From contig CAZSHS010000006.1 in assembly GCA_964606665.1 (NCBI GenBank), positions 1 to 64,000 of the forward strand: a DNA stretch of 64,000 nucleotides, given 5' to 3'. Made by a program: the position numbers and the translations under genes. Of this stretch, positions 46,701-55,011 are shown one piece after another; the first letter of the stretch is position 1; every line of letters begins with the position of its first letter. The stretch is from Aved-18 sp964606665 (lineage in GTDB: Bacteria; Cyanobacteriota; Vampirovibrionia; Obscuribacterales; Obscuribacteraceae). The notes below the pieces were generated by a model. The model had not been told where the DNA came from. It did no database searches and worked only from the letters and a program-made list of their open reading frames with translations.

Positions 46701-47679
46701 CCATGTTGTCAGAATCGCCGCCAATAGCCGGTCTGCCAAATTCCTGAGTAGCCATTGGAAATGAATCTTGAAGTGGTGCCATTTCGGCATCTAAATCAAT
46801 GTCCAAATCTAGATCGCTCATATCTAAATCTGATTCGCCCTCGTCTCCAGCTCCAGACTGATACTGAGAATAATCAGGCTCTGGCTCCGGCTCTATATAA
46901 TCTTCAGGTTGAGTAAAAGAGTATGTCGCTTTGGCAGGAGTTGGTGCGGTTTGTGCAACTGGTGCACTTGCCACTGCCGCTTGGGGAATCCCTTCACTCA
47001 AAAGAGATTCGCTGGACATCACAGCAGTGAAATAACTGCGAATAGACTGACGAAGCGGATCTTCTTGCCCCGGATCAGGAGCGAAAAGCATGTGACAAAT
47101 GGTGCCAATTTCAATAACTTGTTTGCTTGGTTGACTGCTCCAATCTACTCCTAGAAAGTTGAGAATGGCTCGGGTGGGCTCTTCTAGCTCAGCGCCATCT
47201 TGTACAAGCGAGCGACGAGAGCCGCCATCGCTATACGAATTTGCAATTTGTCTCAATTCCTTTAATTGATTTTCTGTCAACTCTTGTCTTGGTTTGGCGA
47301 TAAGAAAATTCAAATCCAGACCATCGAAAATGGCTTTCTTAGCCTTTTCTCTGAAGAGAGTATCTAGAAAACGCAATTCGTATGCTGAGGGTGTGATGTT
47401 CAAAACCCAAGATTTGTTTTCAATTTTGTCAACCACACAAGATAGATCTTTCACTCTGAACAAATCAGGAGCAGCATCGGCTTGAGGCTTGGCGAAGCTT
47501 GTAAGTCCAGGTGGTCGTTTTGCCGGTTCGAGTACGAAAATGAGCATCCCCGGACCATAAATCATGCCTTCCTGGGTGGCCCATTCGTCTGCGCCGACGG
47601 GGTTCTTGCGGTCATAAGTGCGGACATATGGTTTGATGTCCTGTGCTCTTATTTGATGTTGACGAAGCATCGAATGCAT
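43777..47679 (-). CDS. Large coiled-coil protein with acidic/proline-rich middle
   Basis: 1300 aa. Residues about 1-235 form a folded domain with no family I recognise (VRTYDRKNPVGADEWATQEG, then VLNITPSAYELRFLDTLF). Residues about 235-860 are acidic, Pro/Glu-rich and probably disordered, including an EP dipeptide run near 745-760. Residues about 880-1300 are a long, almost uninterrupted coiled coil (IAKLNQRIVEAESKLSSKSD and following). There is no signal peptide or membrane segment. It is the last of three consecutive coiled-coil genes (gap 9 bp). The length and design suggest a structural or scaffold role in the cell interior. Confidence 0.8.
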   Translation of the reverse strand: MHSMLRQHQIRAQDIKPYVRTYDRKNPVGADEWATQEGMIYGPGMLIFVLEPAKRPPGLTSFAKPQADAAPDLFRVKDLSCVVDKIENKSWVLNITPSAYELRFLDTLFREKAKKAIFDGLDLNFLIAKPRQELTENQLKELRQIANSYSDGGSRRSLVQDGAELEEPTRAILNFLGVDWSSQPSKQVIEIGTICHMLFAPDPGQEDPLRQSIRSYFTAVMSSESLLSEGIPQAAVASAPVAQTAPTPAKATYSFTQPEDYIEPEPEPDYSQYQSGAGDEGESDLDMSDLDLDIDLDAEMAPLQDSFPMATQEFGRPAIGGDSDNMETESEIPSLPSWYLTTHDVQEMNSHARSLFALARSTSAKSQNGDTPASGPKEDFSAQFISDYEQGLAGAGAEDSENQQTPVELQVAEEPGPEYSESIFADTGARGSLETNPEASTAIATPQHQEIAEPESSPSQEWDPVVGEDLPETNSDSNFDSMQEVVQPQEKTESASLLSRLTGAVGQDALPEEAEPVKDPLKPPTNLKEMLTADSEVFRVSKPASSPAASAQEIFAQSSDSNAALNQVPAEQAPAPLIEPNFNIEIETPLELTSMEMSVPDFSNIANEFALEKLVQEPEQSPDFFQTPINAAQEESNDVFQDEWSSSDTTLESEAELVEFAPAKEIEELESDADGEVEDVYEDSPAVPWEVAPPEEEAVEEESLLMPPPGLFQPDDTDEEPTTSELEIPEPQAIITPPPPRAPEPEPEPEPEPEPEPVAAKIEPEPEPQFEQEPERTPIVTPPPKPTSTSTPIPSRLAALAAPTGTVSSTSVPTLTPQMVTQSQANPAPAPAAPPMPQASTAGLHNVEPKLMISESTRFIAKLNQRIVEAESKLSSKSDQAKERLNKLLTEFVDEAEKLEKQREQNSMNLTAKATKNLERVAEQLKTLIQETASQAITEIDDISTKSAGEITQLNQEILATLKSADQRVKIDSDTAVELTHQKLEGHVEKRLDEYQAQNALQQLESTNEEFSARLDERFSRFEIRIKQEIQSILSSLERNVGSMNEEIEGSWDRASEKLLIGRADFERTVNHLVRDCELIIEQRTKLAYIEKILPKLLDNKDIFRTMLTDMKKNFEEQADQTISAHIEGLERNISSAKETLERVVEQCVVELDEIGNSQQKDIENLFDTYNDRLTEMHTMAKIKIGEARKKIEENEEVCTRVREYARTEEDPVLSKERAKTRTMLSDVRNQSEQTLEATIQTYCQTMEDLSETLQSELSAKRNDWTHQVKQSSEDGLAQIKQAIADAYQAIEIAKEKYME
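45410..45451 (-). repeat. Hexanucleotide tandem repeat coding for Glu-Pro
   Basis: Seven hexamers of the form GGCTCT (two with one base changed) in a row inside the large coiled-coil gene. On the coding strand they give an alternating Pro-Glu run. Such repeats expand and contract easily, so the length may vary between strains. Confidence 0.85.
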
Positions 47680-47688
47680 GTGTTATTC

Positions 47689-49038
47689 CTATAGATCCAT
47701 TGATTTGCCAATTGCCGCTGCTGCCGAAATGTCGGCTAAAGCTACCCTTTTGTGTTCTTTGATCGCCGCAAGTAGATTAGCCACTTGCGAGTCTATTTCT
47801 TGTTTGCAGGCTTGTCCGTCCTGTGCCAGCTTGTTTAAACAGCGTGATTGAGTAGCCTGAATTTCTTTTTCGACTTCTAGTGTGATTTTTTTCAAGTCGT
47901 CTTCAGCTTCACTCATCAAACTTTCTACTTTCTTTTGAAAGTCTTCGCGCACTGATGCAAGCTCATCGTGAATGTCGGTGATGGTCTCTTCTTTCGCCTT
48001 TTCTAATTCGTCTCTAATTTGCAGAGAGTTATTTACTTTTTGTTCAGTAGCTAGCATGAACTCTTTGAAAATCAAATCTGCCTTCGCACCGGCGTCTTGA
48101 AAAGAGCTAGTCATGCGCTCCTTCATACCATCGGAAAGTCCGGTGAGACTATTTGAAAAGTCTCTAGTTCTTTGACTTAAACCGCCGGTTAAGGTGGCAT
48201 GCGTGCTACTGATATCACTGGCGATACTACCCAGATTTTTATCCAATTGTTCGATGTTTTCAGTAAGCATGTCACCAAAGAAACCATTAATTTCGCGCTC
48301 AATGTCAGAGCAGCGAGTATCGAGATTGGACATGGTCTCATCAGTGTATTTGTCCACTTTAGAATCGATTGATTTACTCGCTTCTTCGACCACTTTGAAT
48401 TTGTCTTGAAAATGCGAGGAAAGTTGTTGCATGAGTGAAGAAAAACGCTGTTCGATTGTATTTGCTTTCTTCATATAGTTTTTGTAAAGCTGGGTGACAA
48501 CAGCTTTTTCACTACCTTTTGAAGCCCAAACATTTTGATCTAGTTTTTGTTGCAAGCCATTGACTAAAGTGTTTCCGTGGGCCGTTAGTTTGCCCGAGCT
48601 TGCATATGTTTGCTTTTCAAGTTCGCCCAATTTTTGATCTAGATTTGTATCGAACTCGTAAGTTAGCTCCAACTCAACATCTTCAAGACGCTCTTGATTG
48701 GAGTCAATTAATTGTTGCAGTGAGCGTTTGACTATTTCGCTTACATTTTTTAGTTCGCGTCCAAGTTCGTCTACTTGCTGGTGGCAGTTTTGCACTTCTT
48801 TGTTTTTGGTGCGCTCTAAGCGAATCAGAGATTCGTCGATTATTTTGCGAATGTCTTGTTCGAGTTCGGTCGACTTGGCTTCAATTTTAGTGGCATCACC
48901 AGCTTGCAGAGCCTTTCTTTTCTCACTTTGAGAGTCGGACAATTTTTTTAATTTGCCATTAGCTTTAGTTTCGATATTGGTCAGCTCTTCGCTACCTTTA
49001 TCGTAAATTACTTGCAATTTCTTACCGGCCATGGTCAT
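47689..49038 (-). CDS. Coiled-coil protein, middle gene of the triad
   Basis: 449 aa, almost entirely predicted helix with heptad patterns (NIETKANGKLKKLSDSQSEK at the start, LELTYEFDTNLDQKLGELEK further on). It is highly charged, with no Trp-rich core, signal peptide, membrane segment or catalytic motif. It begins 24 bp after the upstream coiled-coil gene stops, and the next one starts 9 bp after it. Composition resembles apolipoprotein- or SMC-arm-like helices, but no ATPase head is present. It probably assembles with its two neighbours. Confidence 0.78.
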   Translation of the reverse strand: MTMAGKKLQVIYDKGSEELTNIETKANGKLKKLSDSQSEKRKALQAGDATKIEAKSTELEQDIRKIIDESLIRLERTKNKEVQNCHQQVDELGRELKNVSEIVKRSLQQLIDSNQERLEDVELELTYEFDTNLDQKLGELEKQTYASSGKLTAHGNTLVNGLQQKLDQNVWASKGSEKAVVTQLYKNYMKKANTIEQRFSSLMQQLSSHFQDKFKVVEEASKSIDSKVDKYTDETMSNLDTRCSDIEREINGFFGDMLTENIEQLDKNLGSIASDISSTHATLTGGLSQRTRDFSNSLTGLSDGMKERMTSSFQDAGAKADLIFKEFMLATEQKVNNSLQIRDELEKAKEETITDIHDELASVREDFQKKVESLMSEAEDDLKKITLEVEKEIQATQSRCLNKLAQDGQACKQEIDSQVANLLAAIKEHKRVALADISAAAAIGKSMDL

Positions 49039-49062
49039 GGCTTGCGTCTCCTTGCGATTTCT

Positions 49063-50472
49063 CTAGTCTGAGTCGAGTGTAAGCATCGATGACAGATATG
49101 CCGAAACCGACATGGCTGCGACCTTACCTCTTTCTTCGATTTCTGGAAGTGCGGTGCTGAGCTGCGTAAGCTCACTTTTGAAACTTTTGCTCACACGATC
49201 TAATTCAGAGCGAATGATGCGAACCTGCTTCTCTAGTGACTCGACTGTTTGCAAACGAATTGATTCTATGCGCTCAGTAGAGCCACCACTAGAGCGTTTA
49301 AATTCAGATTCTAGTTGGTCTACTTGTTTGCGAATTGACTTAACAAGCTCGTTTCCTCGAACTTTTAATTGTGTGTCGAGATTTTTGCGAAACTCTTCGT
49401 CTGCTTGAATCATCTGTCCGCCCATCGAAAGCGGCAATTCTTTTTCTTCTTCGATTGCTTGCTCAAGCAGAGCCATTTGTTTGGCAATACGATCTGAATA
49501 CTTTTTCTCTAGGCGTTTAAGAGTGCTAAAAAACTTACGATGAGCTGATGCGACGTTGGAATTGCCGGACTCCGCCATCTGATTTATAGTGGCTTTAGCT
49601 TCAGCCACTTTGTATTCAAGAGTGTTTATATGATTGGCTTTGCGTTCTTCTTTGGCTTCGATGATTTGTTTCTCGAACGAATTTTTGAGCGCATCAACAG
49701 TGCTTGCCCAGGACTCAATATGCTCTTCTAAAAACTGCGAGCCAATCTCTTCGGCCTGGTCGATACGACTGGTGCTTTGGTCTATAACTTCTTGAGCAAA
49801 ATCGTTCGATTCCTTTAATAGGTCTTCTAATTGCTGAATTACTTGTCCTATTTTTTGATCAAAGTCGCGGTCGTACTGCGAGAGCTTGGAGTTTATTTCT
49901 TCTTTGAGAATGGCTACAAGAGACTCCACTTTTTCTTCCAAGACTTTGGCTTTTTGAGATAAAGAAGCCTCGCTTGATGATTTCTGATTTTCAATTTTCT
50001 TGCGAGCCGAATTTATCACTTGATCAATCTTGGGCTGTTGTTCTTTTGAAAACTCAGTGAAGTGTTCTTTGGGATTTTCCATCGTATCTTGCAATTCGCG
50101 TATTTTGCTTGCGAACTGTTCGAGAATTTCGTTTTTCGCCTCAGCAATCAATTTGTTGAACTTCATGCGCGATTCACTTGCTGTGGCGTAAATCTTGTCT
50201 ATTTCCTGGCGTTCAAACTCTGAGAGCTGGTCTTTGATGTCATCTCTGTGTAAAGACAGGTCTTCGATATTGGCTTCGACAGTGAGCGAGGATAGCTCTG
50301 ATGCTTTTAGAAGCTGACTTTTGAGCGATTCTTCCAAATCGTTGCTCAATTTGTTTAGTTGGGCAAGCGAGTTCAGAACGATTTTGTCCAAATCTACACT
50401 AGATTTTTCGACCGCTTCTTGCCACAGATTCAAGGCAGAATCCATGCTCGTCGGTTCGTCTTGGCTTTGCAT
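49063..50472 (-). CDS. Coiled-coil protein, first gene of the triad
   Basis: 469 aa, nearly all helical with long heptad stretches (LAQLNKLSNDLEESLKSQLL, QKIGQVIQQLEDLLKESNDF). Like its neighbours it is charged, cytoplasmic and without a known domain. The ATG at 50472 follows AGGAG. A possible promoter lies 90-115 bp upstream. Sequence style is close to the 449-aa neighbour, which suggests a duplication. Together the three genes make up about 6.7 kb devoted to coiled coils. Confidence 0.78.
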   Translation of the reverse strand: MQSQDEPTSMDSALNLWQEAVEKSSVDLDKIVLNSLAQLNKLSNDLEESLKSQLLKASELSSLTVEANIEDLSLHRDDIKDQLSEFERQEIDKIYATASESRMKFNKLIAEAKNEILEQFASKIRELQDTMENPKEHFTEFSKEQQPKIDQVINSARKKIENQKSSSEASLSQKAKVLEEKVESLVAILKEEINSKLSQYDRDFDQKIGQVIQQLEDLLKESNDFAQEVIDQSTSRIDQAEEIGSQFLEEHIESWASTVDALKNSFEKQIIEAKEERKANHINTLEYKVAEAKATINQMAESGNSNVASAHRKFFSTLKRLEKKYSDRIAKQMALLEQAIEEEKELPLSMGGQMIQADEEFRKNLDTQLKVRGNELVKSIRKQVDQLESEFKRSSGGSTERIESIRLQTVESLEKQVRIIRSELDRVSKSFKSELTQLSTALPEIEERGKVAAMSVSAYLSSMLTLDSD

Positions 50473-50557
50473 GATAGCTCCTGTATATCCCTTGTTTCAA
50501 TCTACCCAGGCAATCGGCAACTAATGTCACGACTGATAAAGTAGTTAAGAATTTAAG

Positions 50558-50587
50558 GATAAATCTTAAACAGGTCTTGGATGTCAA
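50558..50587 (-). promoter_or_regulatory. Possible promoter of the coiled-coil operon
   Basis: On the minus strand a perfect TTGACA (50582-50587) lies about 110 nt before the first coiled-coil gene. The -10 partner at 17-18 nt (ATTTAT or TTTATC, near 50558-50564) is weak. Called mainly because the -35 is perfect and it sits in a 131-bp gap after the hfq-like gene. Confidence 0.35.
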
Positions 50588-50603
50588 GCGTTTTGGTCTT
50601 TAT

Positions 50604-50840
50604 CTATATAGGAGTTTTGATGGGTCCATAACCCATAACGGCATGTCGTTGCAAGGTGACATGTTTTTTTGCTTGTTTTTCGTCTATCACTAAAGCAAAT
50701 GCCACTTCATCAAACCAGCGTAAACAACCTTTGTGCTCTTTGCCATCCAAAGTCCAGAAAATAAGCACTTCTTTTTCTTTGATGAATCGCTCTAGTTCGG
50801 CTGTGGATGGAAGTTTGCCGTGCGGCTGTGCTTGAGACAT
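50604..50840 (-). CDS. hfq: Hfq-like Sm-fold RNA-binding protein (cyanobacterial type)
   Basis: 78 aa. LPSTAELERFIKEKEVLIFW, then DGKEHKGCLRWFDEVAFALV and VTLQRHAVMGYGP line up with cyanobacterial Hfq (LPS...IKE, G.LTGKIRWQD, I.RQAIAYLKP), from memory. The Sm1 and Sm2 segments are both present. Cyanobacterial Hfq lacks several RNA-binding residues of the enterobacterial protein and works partly through type IV pili; whether that holds here is unknown. It is the third gene of an operon (3-bp gap) after a glycosyltransferase and a hydroxyacyl-CoA dehydrogenase. Confidence 0.75.
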   Translation of the reverse strand: MSQAQPHGKLPSTAELERFIKEKEVLIFWTLDGKEHKGCLRWFDEVAFALVIDEKQAKKHVTLQRHAVMGYGPIKTPI

Positions 50841-50843
50841 ATT

Positions 50844-52091
50844 TTAATTGTTCTTGGCGTCAGCCATGAGCTTGCCTTTGTCCAAGGCACTTGCGTCTGG
50901 GTCGATTGTTTTTTTTGTGCTTACAACGTACCTGCGACCTTTCCAATTGACCTCTTCGCCAAACAAAACCAGATACGCCGAGTGCATGTACAGGAAAGAA
51001 AGAGTGAGAGTACCAAAAGGAGTAAGGAAGAAATGTCTCCAGTCTATGCCTTTGTGGTGCTCTGAGCACTGTTTATACCAGAGAAAGAGTGTGATGTACT
51101 GAACGGCTACCAGGGCTGTGAGACGAATCAAATTAGTATTGACTTCGCCTTGTGTCCACTCTGCAATAACCCAGGCAAGTTCGAATAGAGGGAAAACCAC
51201 AACGGTGTTTAGCAAGAAAAGCAAAAAGACCAGGTTTGAGATTTTGCTATCGATGAGCGAATAAAGATTTTTGGTCCAACCTAGCCACATTGATTTTAGG
51301 TCTGTGTACATGCGAACGCTGTAGAGGCTTTTGCCGTCGGCTACGCCAATTTTGAAGCCGCGTTCTTTGAATACGCGGGCTATGGCATGGTCTTCCACGA
51401 TTTCATCTCGTACAGACTCGTGTCCACCCATTGCTTCGTAGGATTTTCGTTTGCAAATAATGTACTGGCCATAAGCATAGGCTCGCTCTGCTTCTTGATC
51501 GTTTACGGTGTGAAAAGGATCGCCAAGTAAAAAGCCGCTGAGTAAAACCGGCATTACAAGCCGTTCGGGAAAGCTACCTAATTCTTGAACTGGTATAAAA
51601 GATAACAGGTCTAGATTTTTCTCAAGCGCGTAGGAGACGGCGTCTTTGAGTGAATTTGGATGGTGGTAAGTGTCGGCATCAGTGAAGATATACCACTGGT
51701 CATCACCTTTTTTAGATACTTTGGATACGGCATGAAGAATGGCGTTGCATTTGCCGATCCAGCCGGGCGGTGCATCGCTGCCCTGAATTAATTTTATGCG
51801 GTCGTACTTTTGAGCATAGTCGGCAATGATGTCGCCAGTTCTATCTGTAGAGCGGTCATTTACTACCACCACTTCGAAATTGGGATAATCTTGCTTAGCA
51901 AGCGATTCGAGCAAGCGACCAATTTTTCCTTCTTCATTGCGAGCTGGAATAACTACTGAGATGAAGGGCAGTTCAGAGTTCTTCAGTTTGGAAGATTCAA
52001 CTTGCTTGAGCAGGTTGTAAAAGACCGCAGTTAGTCCAAACATGCCTAATATCAAGAATGTGACTGCCAAATAGAGGCTGAGCGAAATCAT
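50844..52091 (-). CDS. Family 2 glycosyltransferase, membrane-bound
   Basis: 415 aa. An N-terminal membrane helix (about 1-25) precedes the GT-A domain: SVVIPARNEEGKIGRLLESL, VVVVNDRSTDRT, and FTDADTYHHP with the DxD-type metal site. A later EDHAIARVFKERG supplies the catalytic acid region. Three or four hydrophobic helices end the protein. It resembles the CrtQ/HpnB branch that acts on carotenoid acids or hopanoids, so a lipid acceptor is likely; the exact one is open. It is 2 bp from the upstream dehydrogenase and 3 bp from hfq. Confidence 0.88.
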   Translation of the reverse strand: MISLSLYLAVTFLILGMFGLTAVFYNLLKQVESSKLKNSELPFISVVIPARNEEGKIGRLLESLAKQDYPNFEVVVVNDRSTDRTGDIIADYAQKYDRIKLIQGSDAPPGWIGKCNAILHAVSKVSKKGDDQWYIFTDADTYHHPNSLKDAVSYALEKNLDLLSFIPVQELGSFPERLVMPVLLSGFLLGDPFHTVNDQEAERAYAYGQYIICKRKSYEAMGGHESVRDEIVEDHAIARVFKERGFKIGVADGKSLYSVRMYTDLKSMWLGWTKNLYSLIDSKISNLVFLLFLLNTVVVFPLFELAWVIAEWTQGEVNTNLIRLTALVAVQYITLFLWYKQCSEHHKGIDWRHFFLTPFGTLTLSFLYMHSAYLVLFGEEVNWKGRRYVVSTKKTIDPDASALDKGKLMADAKNN

Positions 52092-52093
52092 AG

Positions 52094-52993
52094 TTAGTAG
52101 GTGTAGAATCCTTTTCCGGTCTTTTTACCAAGATGTCCTGCTGAAACTAGTTGTCTCAGGATTGGGCAGGGACGGTATTTGGGATCGCCGAATCCTTCAA
52201 GCATCGTTTCCATAATATGCAAAACAATGTCTAGTCCAACAAAATCGGCTAGGGCTAGCGGTCCCATTGGATGGTTATAACCAAGAGTCATACCTTGATC
52301 TATTTCTTCTGGAGTGGAAAGCCCTTCCATGAGAGCAAAAGCTGCTTCGTTAATTAGCACCATTCCAAGACGGGTGGTGATAAAACCAGGAAAATCTTTG
52401 GATGCGATAACTGTTTTTCCAAGCTCTTCGGCAAAAGCTCGCACTTTTGATGTGGTTTCAGGGGTGGTATCAATTCCAGGAATGATTTCGACTAGTTTCA
52501 TGATGTGCGCGGGTGAGAAAAAGTGCATTCCCATAAATTGCTTAGTGCGCTTTGTAGCTGCTGCAATTGCCGTAATCGGCAATGAAGATGTATTAGAAGC
52601 AAAAATGGTGGCAGGTTTGCAAATTGCATCAAGCTTGCCAAACAATTCTTTCTTTATATTGATATCCTCAGCCACTGCTTCGATGACCAGGTCGCAGTTC
52701 TTAGCTTCGTCCAACTTGGTTGCTCGCAAAATGCGGCTTTTGATTTCGTTTAATTCGTCTTGTGAGAATAATCCTTTTTCGACTGATTTTTTGCCCATTT
52801 TTTCAATTTCAGATTGGGCTAAGTCGAGTGACGCTTCGGATATGTCGTAAATATATACTTTTGACTGGGTGCGCGATGCAATCAGGTAGGCGATGCATCT
52901 TCCCATAAAGCCGCTGCCGGCCATAAACACTTCTTGAAAGGCGGCTTTCTTAAGCACTTGACTTTCTTCTTTTGTTTTCACTGATTCAGGCAT
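52094..52993 (-). CDS. 3-hydroxyacyl-CoA (3-hydroxybutyryl-CoA) dehydrogenase
   Basis: 299 aa. It oxidises 3-hydroxyacyl-CoA to 3-ketoacyl-CoA with NAD(P). The Rossmann motif is MAGSGFMGRCIAY, followed by VIEAVAEDINIKKELF, the catalytic His in MGMHFFSPAHIMKLVEIIPG and NHPMGPLALADFVGLD. The length matches single-domain FadB2/Hbd enzymes. First gene of the operon with the glycosyltransferase and hfq; divergent from the biotin carboxylase across a region with a palindrome. Confidence 0.94.
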   Translation of the reverse strand: MPESVKTKEESQVLKKAAFQEVFMAGSGFMGRCIAYLIASRTQSKVYIYDISEASLDLAQSEIEKMGKKSVEKGLFSQDELNEIKSRILRATKLDEAKNCDLVIEAVAEDINIKKELFGKLDAICKPATIFASNTSSLPITAIAAATKRTKQFMGMHFFSPAHIMKLVEIIPGIDTTPETTSKVRAFAEELGKTVIASKDFPGFITTRLGMVLINEAAFALMEGLSTPEEIDQGMTLGYNHPMGPLALADFVGLDIVLHIMETMLEGFGDPKYRPCPILRQLVSAGHLGKKTGKGFYTY

Positions 52994-53070
52994 GATTCAA
53001 GCTTCCTCGGCAATTAGTAAGCAGGCATCCTCTTTTAGCGAGTGTCCAGACTGCCGTTATGCTACCACCC

Positions 53071-53095
53071 TTGACAGGTAAAATTCTTAAGAATT
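53071..53095. promoter_or_regulatory. Palindrome and -35-like box between divergent acyl-CoA genes
   Basis: A perfect 14-bp palindrome AATTCTTAAGAATT (53082-53095) begins 5 nt after a perfect TTGACA (53071-53076) in the 185-bp gap between the hydroxyacyl-CoA dehydrogenase and biotin carboxylase genes. Flanking TGACA and TGTCA extend the symmetry imperfectly. It looks like an operator placed in a promoter spacer. No good -10 follows, so the promoter part is uncertain. Confidence 0.35.
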
Positions 53096-53178
53096 GTCAT
53101 GCTTAGTACATTACATGTGTTTCTAGGGTAAGCTTTTTCACCTAATAAATACTCAATCTTTCATAACGGGGCTGTGAC

Positions 53179-55011
53179 GTGAGCACTCAAATAAAAAAAC
53201 TTCTTATAGCAAACAGAGGTGAAATCGCCTGCCGCATAATTCATGCTTGTCGTGAGCTGGACATAAGCCCCATTGCTATTTTTTCAGAGCCAGATCACAA
53301 AAGCAGACATGTTGAATTAGCGGACGAAAAATGGAAATTGGACGGTCAGCCAGGACAAGCTGGCAAGACCTATTTAGACATAGCTCAAATTGTAGAAATC
53401 GCCAAGAAGGCAGGCGCAGATGCCATTCACCCAGGTTATGGTTTTTTGTCTGAAAATCCTTCTTTTGCCAAAGCATGTACTGAGGCGGGCATTATTTTTG
53501 TAGGACCGAGTCCTGAAATAATCAACTTAATGGGCTCTAAAGTCGAATCCAGACGAGCAATGGAGAAAGCCAAAGTGCCTGTTGTTCCAGGAACTACAGA
53601 TCCAGTAACCGATCCTGAAATAGTGAAAGAACTCGGTATCAAATACGGTTACCCTCTTGCCATTAAAGCTAGCGCAGGCGGCGGCGGACGCGGATTGCGA
53701 GTAGTTAAAAACGCTGAGGAAGTGGAAGCTGCACTGGCTGGTGCCAAACGCGAAGGCGAGAGTTATTTTGGCTCAGGCGAAGTGTATGTGGAAAAATATT
53801 TAGACAAGCCAAGACACATCGAAGTCCAGATTTTAGGCGATAAATTCGGCAATCTTATTCACTTATACGAGCGCGATTGCTCAAGCCAGCGCCGTCACCA
53901 AAAGCTTCTAGAAGAAAGTCCAGCCTTTAAGCTAGACAAAAAAGTGAAAGAAAAGTTGCTCGAAGCAGCCGTGCGTGGCGCAAAATCGATTGGTTATTTT
54001 TCGGCTGGAACAATGGAATTTCTTGCCTGGAAAGATCAGTTTTATTTTCTTGAAATGAATACTCGCGTTCAAGTTGAGCATCCTATAACCGAGCTTACAA
54101 CTGGTGTTGACATAGTCAAAGAACAAATTTTAATTGCATGTGGAGAGCGTTTGCAATTAAAACAAGACGAAATTAAGCAAAATGGACATTCCATCGAATG
54201 TCGCATTAATGCTGAAGATCCATCGCGTAATTTTATGCCATCACCAGGCACAATTTCTGAATATGTAATTCCTCAGCGTCCGTGGACCCGTTTGGACTCA
54301 GGTTCTTATCAAGGGTACCAAGTATTGCCCTATTACGATTCGCTCTTAGCCAAGCTTGTGGTTTGGGGCTCAAATCGAAATGAAGCAATCAAAAGAATGA
54401 AATTAGCTTTGGCTGAATACACAATAAAAGGTCTTTCCACCACAATTGCCTTTCATCAAGCTTTGCTCGACAACGAAGCATTTCTTGCCGGAGAGGTGCA
54501 CACGGGCTTTATCGAACAGGAATTTATGAAAGAATTCAAGGCAATGTCAAAGCCACAAACAGCTAGCCAAGCCTCTCAAGGAGCACCGTCGGGTGCAAGT
54601 GAGACGGAAAAATCATTGAAGCCTGCTCGCAGTTTCAATGTAGAAGTTGACAGAAGAATTTTCACCGTAAATGTGGCTGAGTACGAGTCTTCAATATCAC
54701 AAGGAAATACAAGCAAAACAGCAACAGCCGTGAAAGAAGCTCCTAAAGCTTTTGTGCCAGAGGCTACGCCTTCTTCATCGCACCAGTCATCAAAAGGAGA
54801 TAGCGAAGTGCGCTCACAGATGAATGGTCTTGTAAAACAAATTCTTGTAAATGAAAAAGACAAAGTAACAGCGGGACAAAAGCTCATCACTTTTGAAGCG
54901 ATGAAAATGGAAACAGATGTTACCGCTGACAAAAATGGAACCGTATCCAGTATCAAAGTTAAAACTGGCGAAACAGTAAATGCCAATCATTTGCTCATGG
55001 TTATTGAATGA
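53179..55011 (+). CDS. Acyl-CoA carboxylase alpha chain: biotin carboxylase fused to BCCP
   Basis: 610 aa. Residues about 1-450 are biotin carboxylase: LIANRGEIACRIIHACRELD, the ATP-grasp loop KASAGGGGRGLRVV, EMNTRVQVEHPITE and the C-terminal lobe. A linker rich in Ala/Ser (about 455-535) leads to a biotinyl domain (about 535-610) with EAMKMETDV, whose first Lys carries biotin. The fusion is typical of acetyl/propionyl-CoA carboxylases and pyruvate carboxylase subunit A; the carboxyltransferase is not in the window, so the substrate is open. Start GTG. Its stop overlaps the ispF start by 4 nt. Confidence 0.93.
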   Translation: MSTQIKKLLIANRGEIACRIIHACRELDISPIAIFSEPDHKSRHVELADEKWKLDGQPGQAGKTYLDIAQIVEIAKKAGADAIHPGYGFLSENPSFAKACTEAGIIFVGPSPEIINLMGSKVESRRAMEKAKVPVVPGTTDPVTDPEIVKELGIKYGYPLAIKASAGGGGRGLRVVKNAEEVEAALAGAKREGESYFGSGEVYVEKYLDKPRHIEVQILGDKFGNLIHLYERDCSSQRRHQKLLEESPAFKLDKKVKEKLLEAAVRGAKSIGYFSAGTMEFLAWKDQFYFLEMNTRVQVEHPITELTTGVDIVKEQILIACGERLQLKQDEIKQNGHSIECRINAEDPSRNFMPSPGTISEYVIPQRPWTRLDSGSYQGYQVLPYYDSLLAKLVVWGSNRNEAIKRMKLALAEYTIKGLSTTIAFHQALLDNEAFLAGEVHTGFIEQEFMKEFKAMSKPQTASQASQGAPSGASETEKSLKPARSFNVEVDRRIFTVNVAEYESSISQGNTSKTATAVKEAPKAFVPEATPSSSHQSSKGDSEVRSQMNGLVKQILVNEKDKVTAGQKLITFEAMKMETDVTADKNGTVSSIKVKTGETVNANHLLMVIE

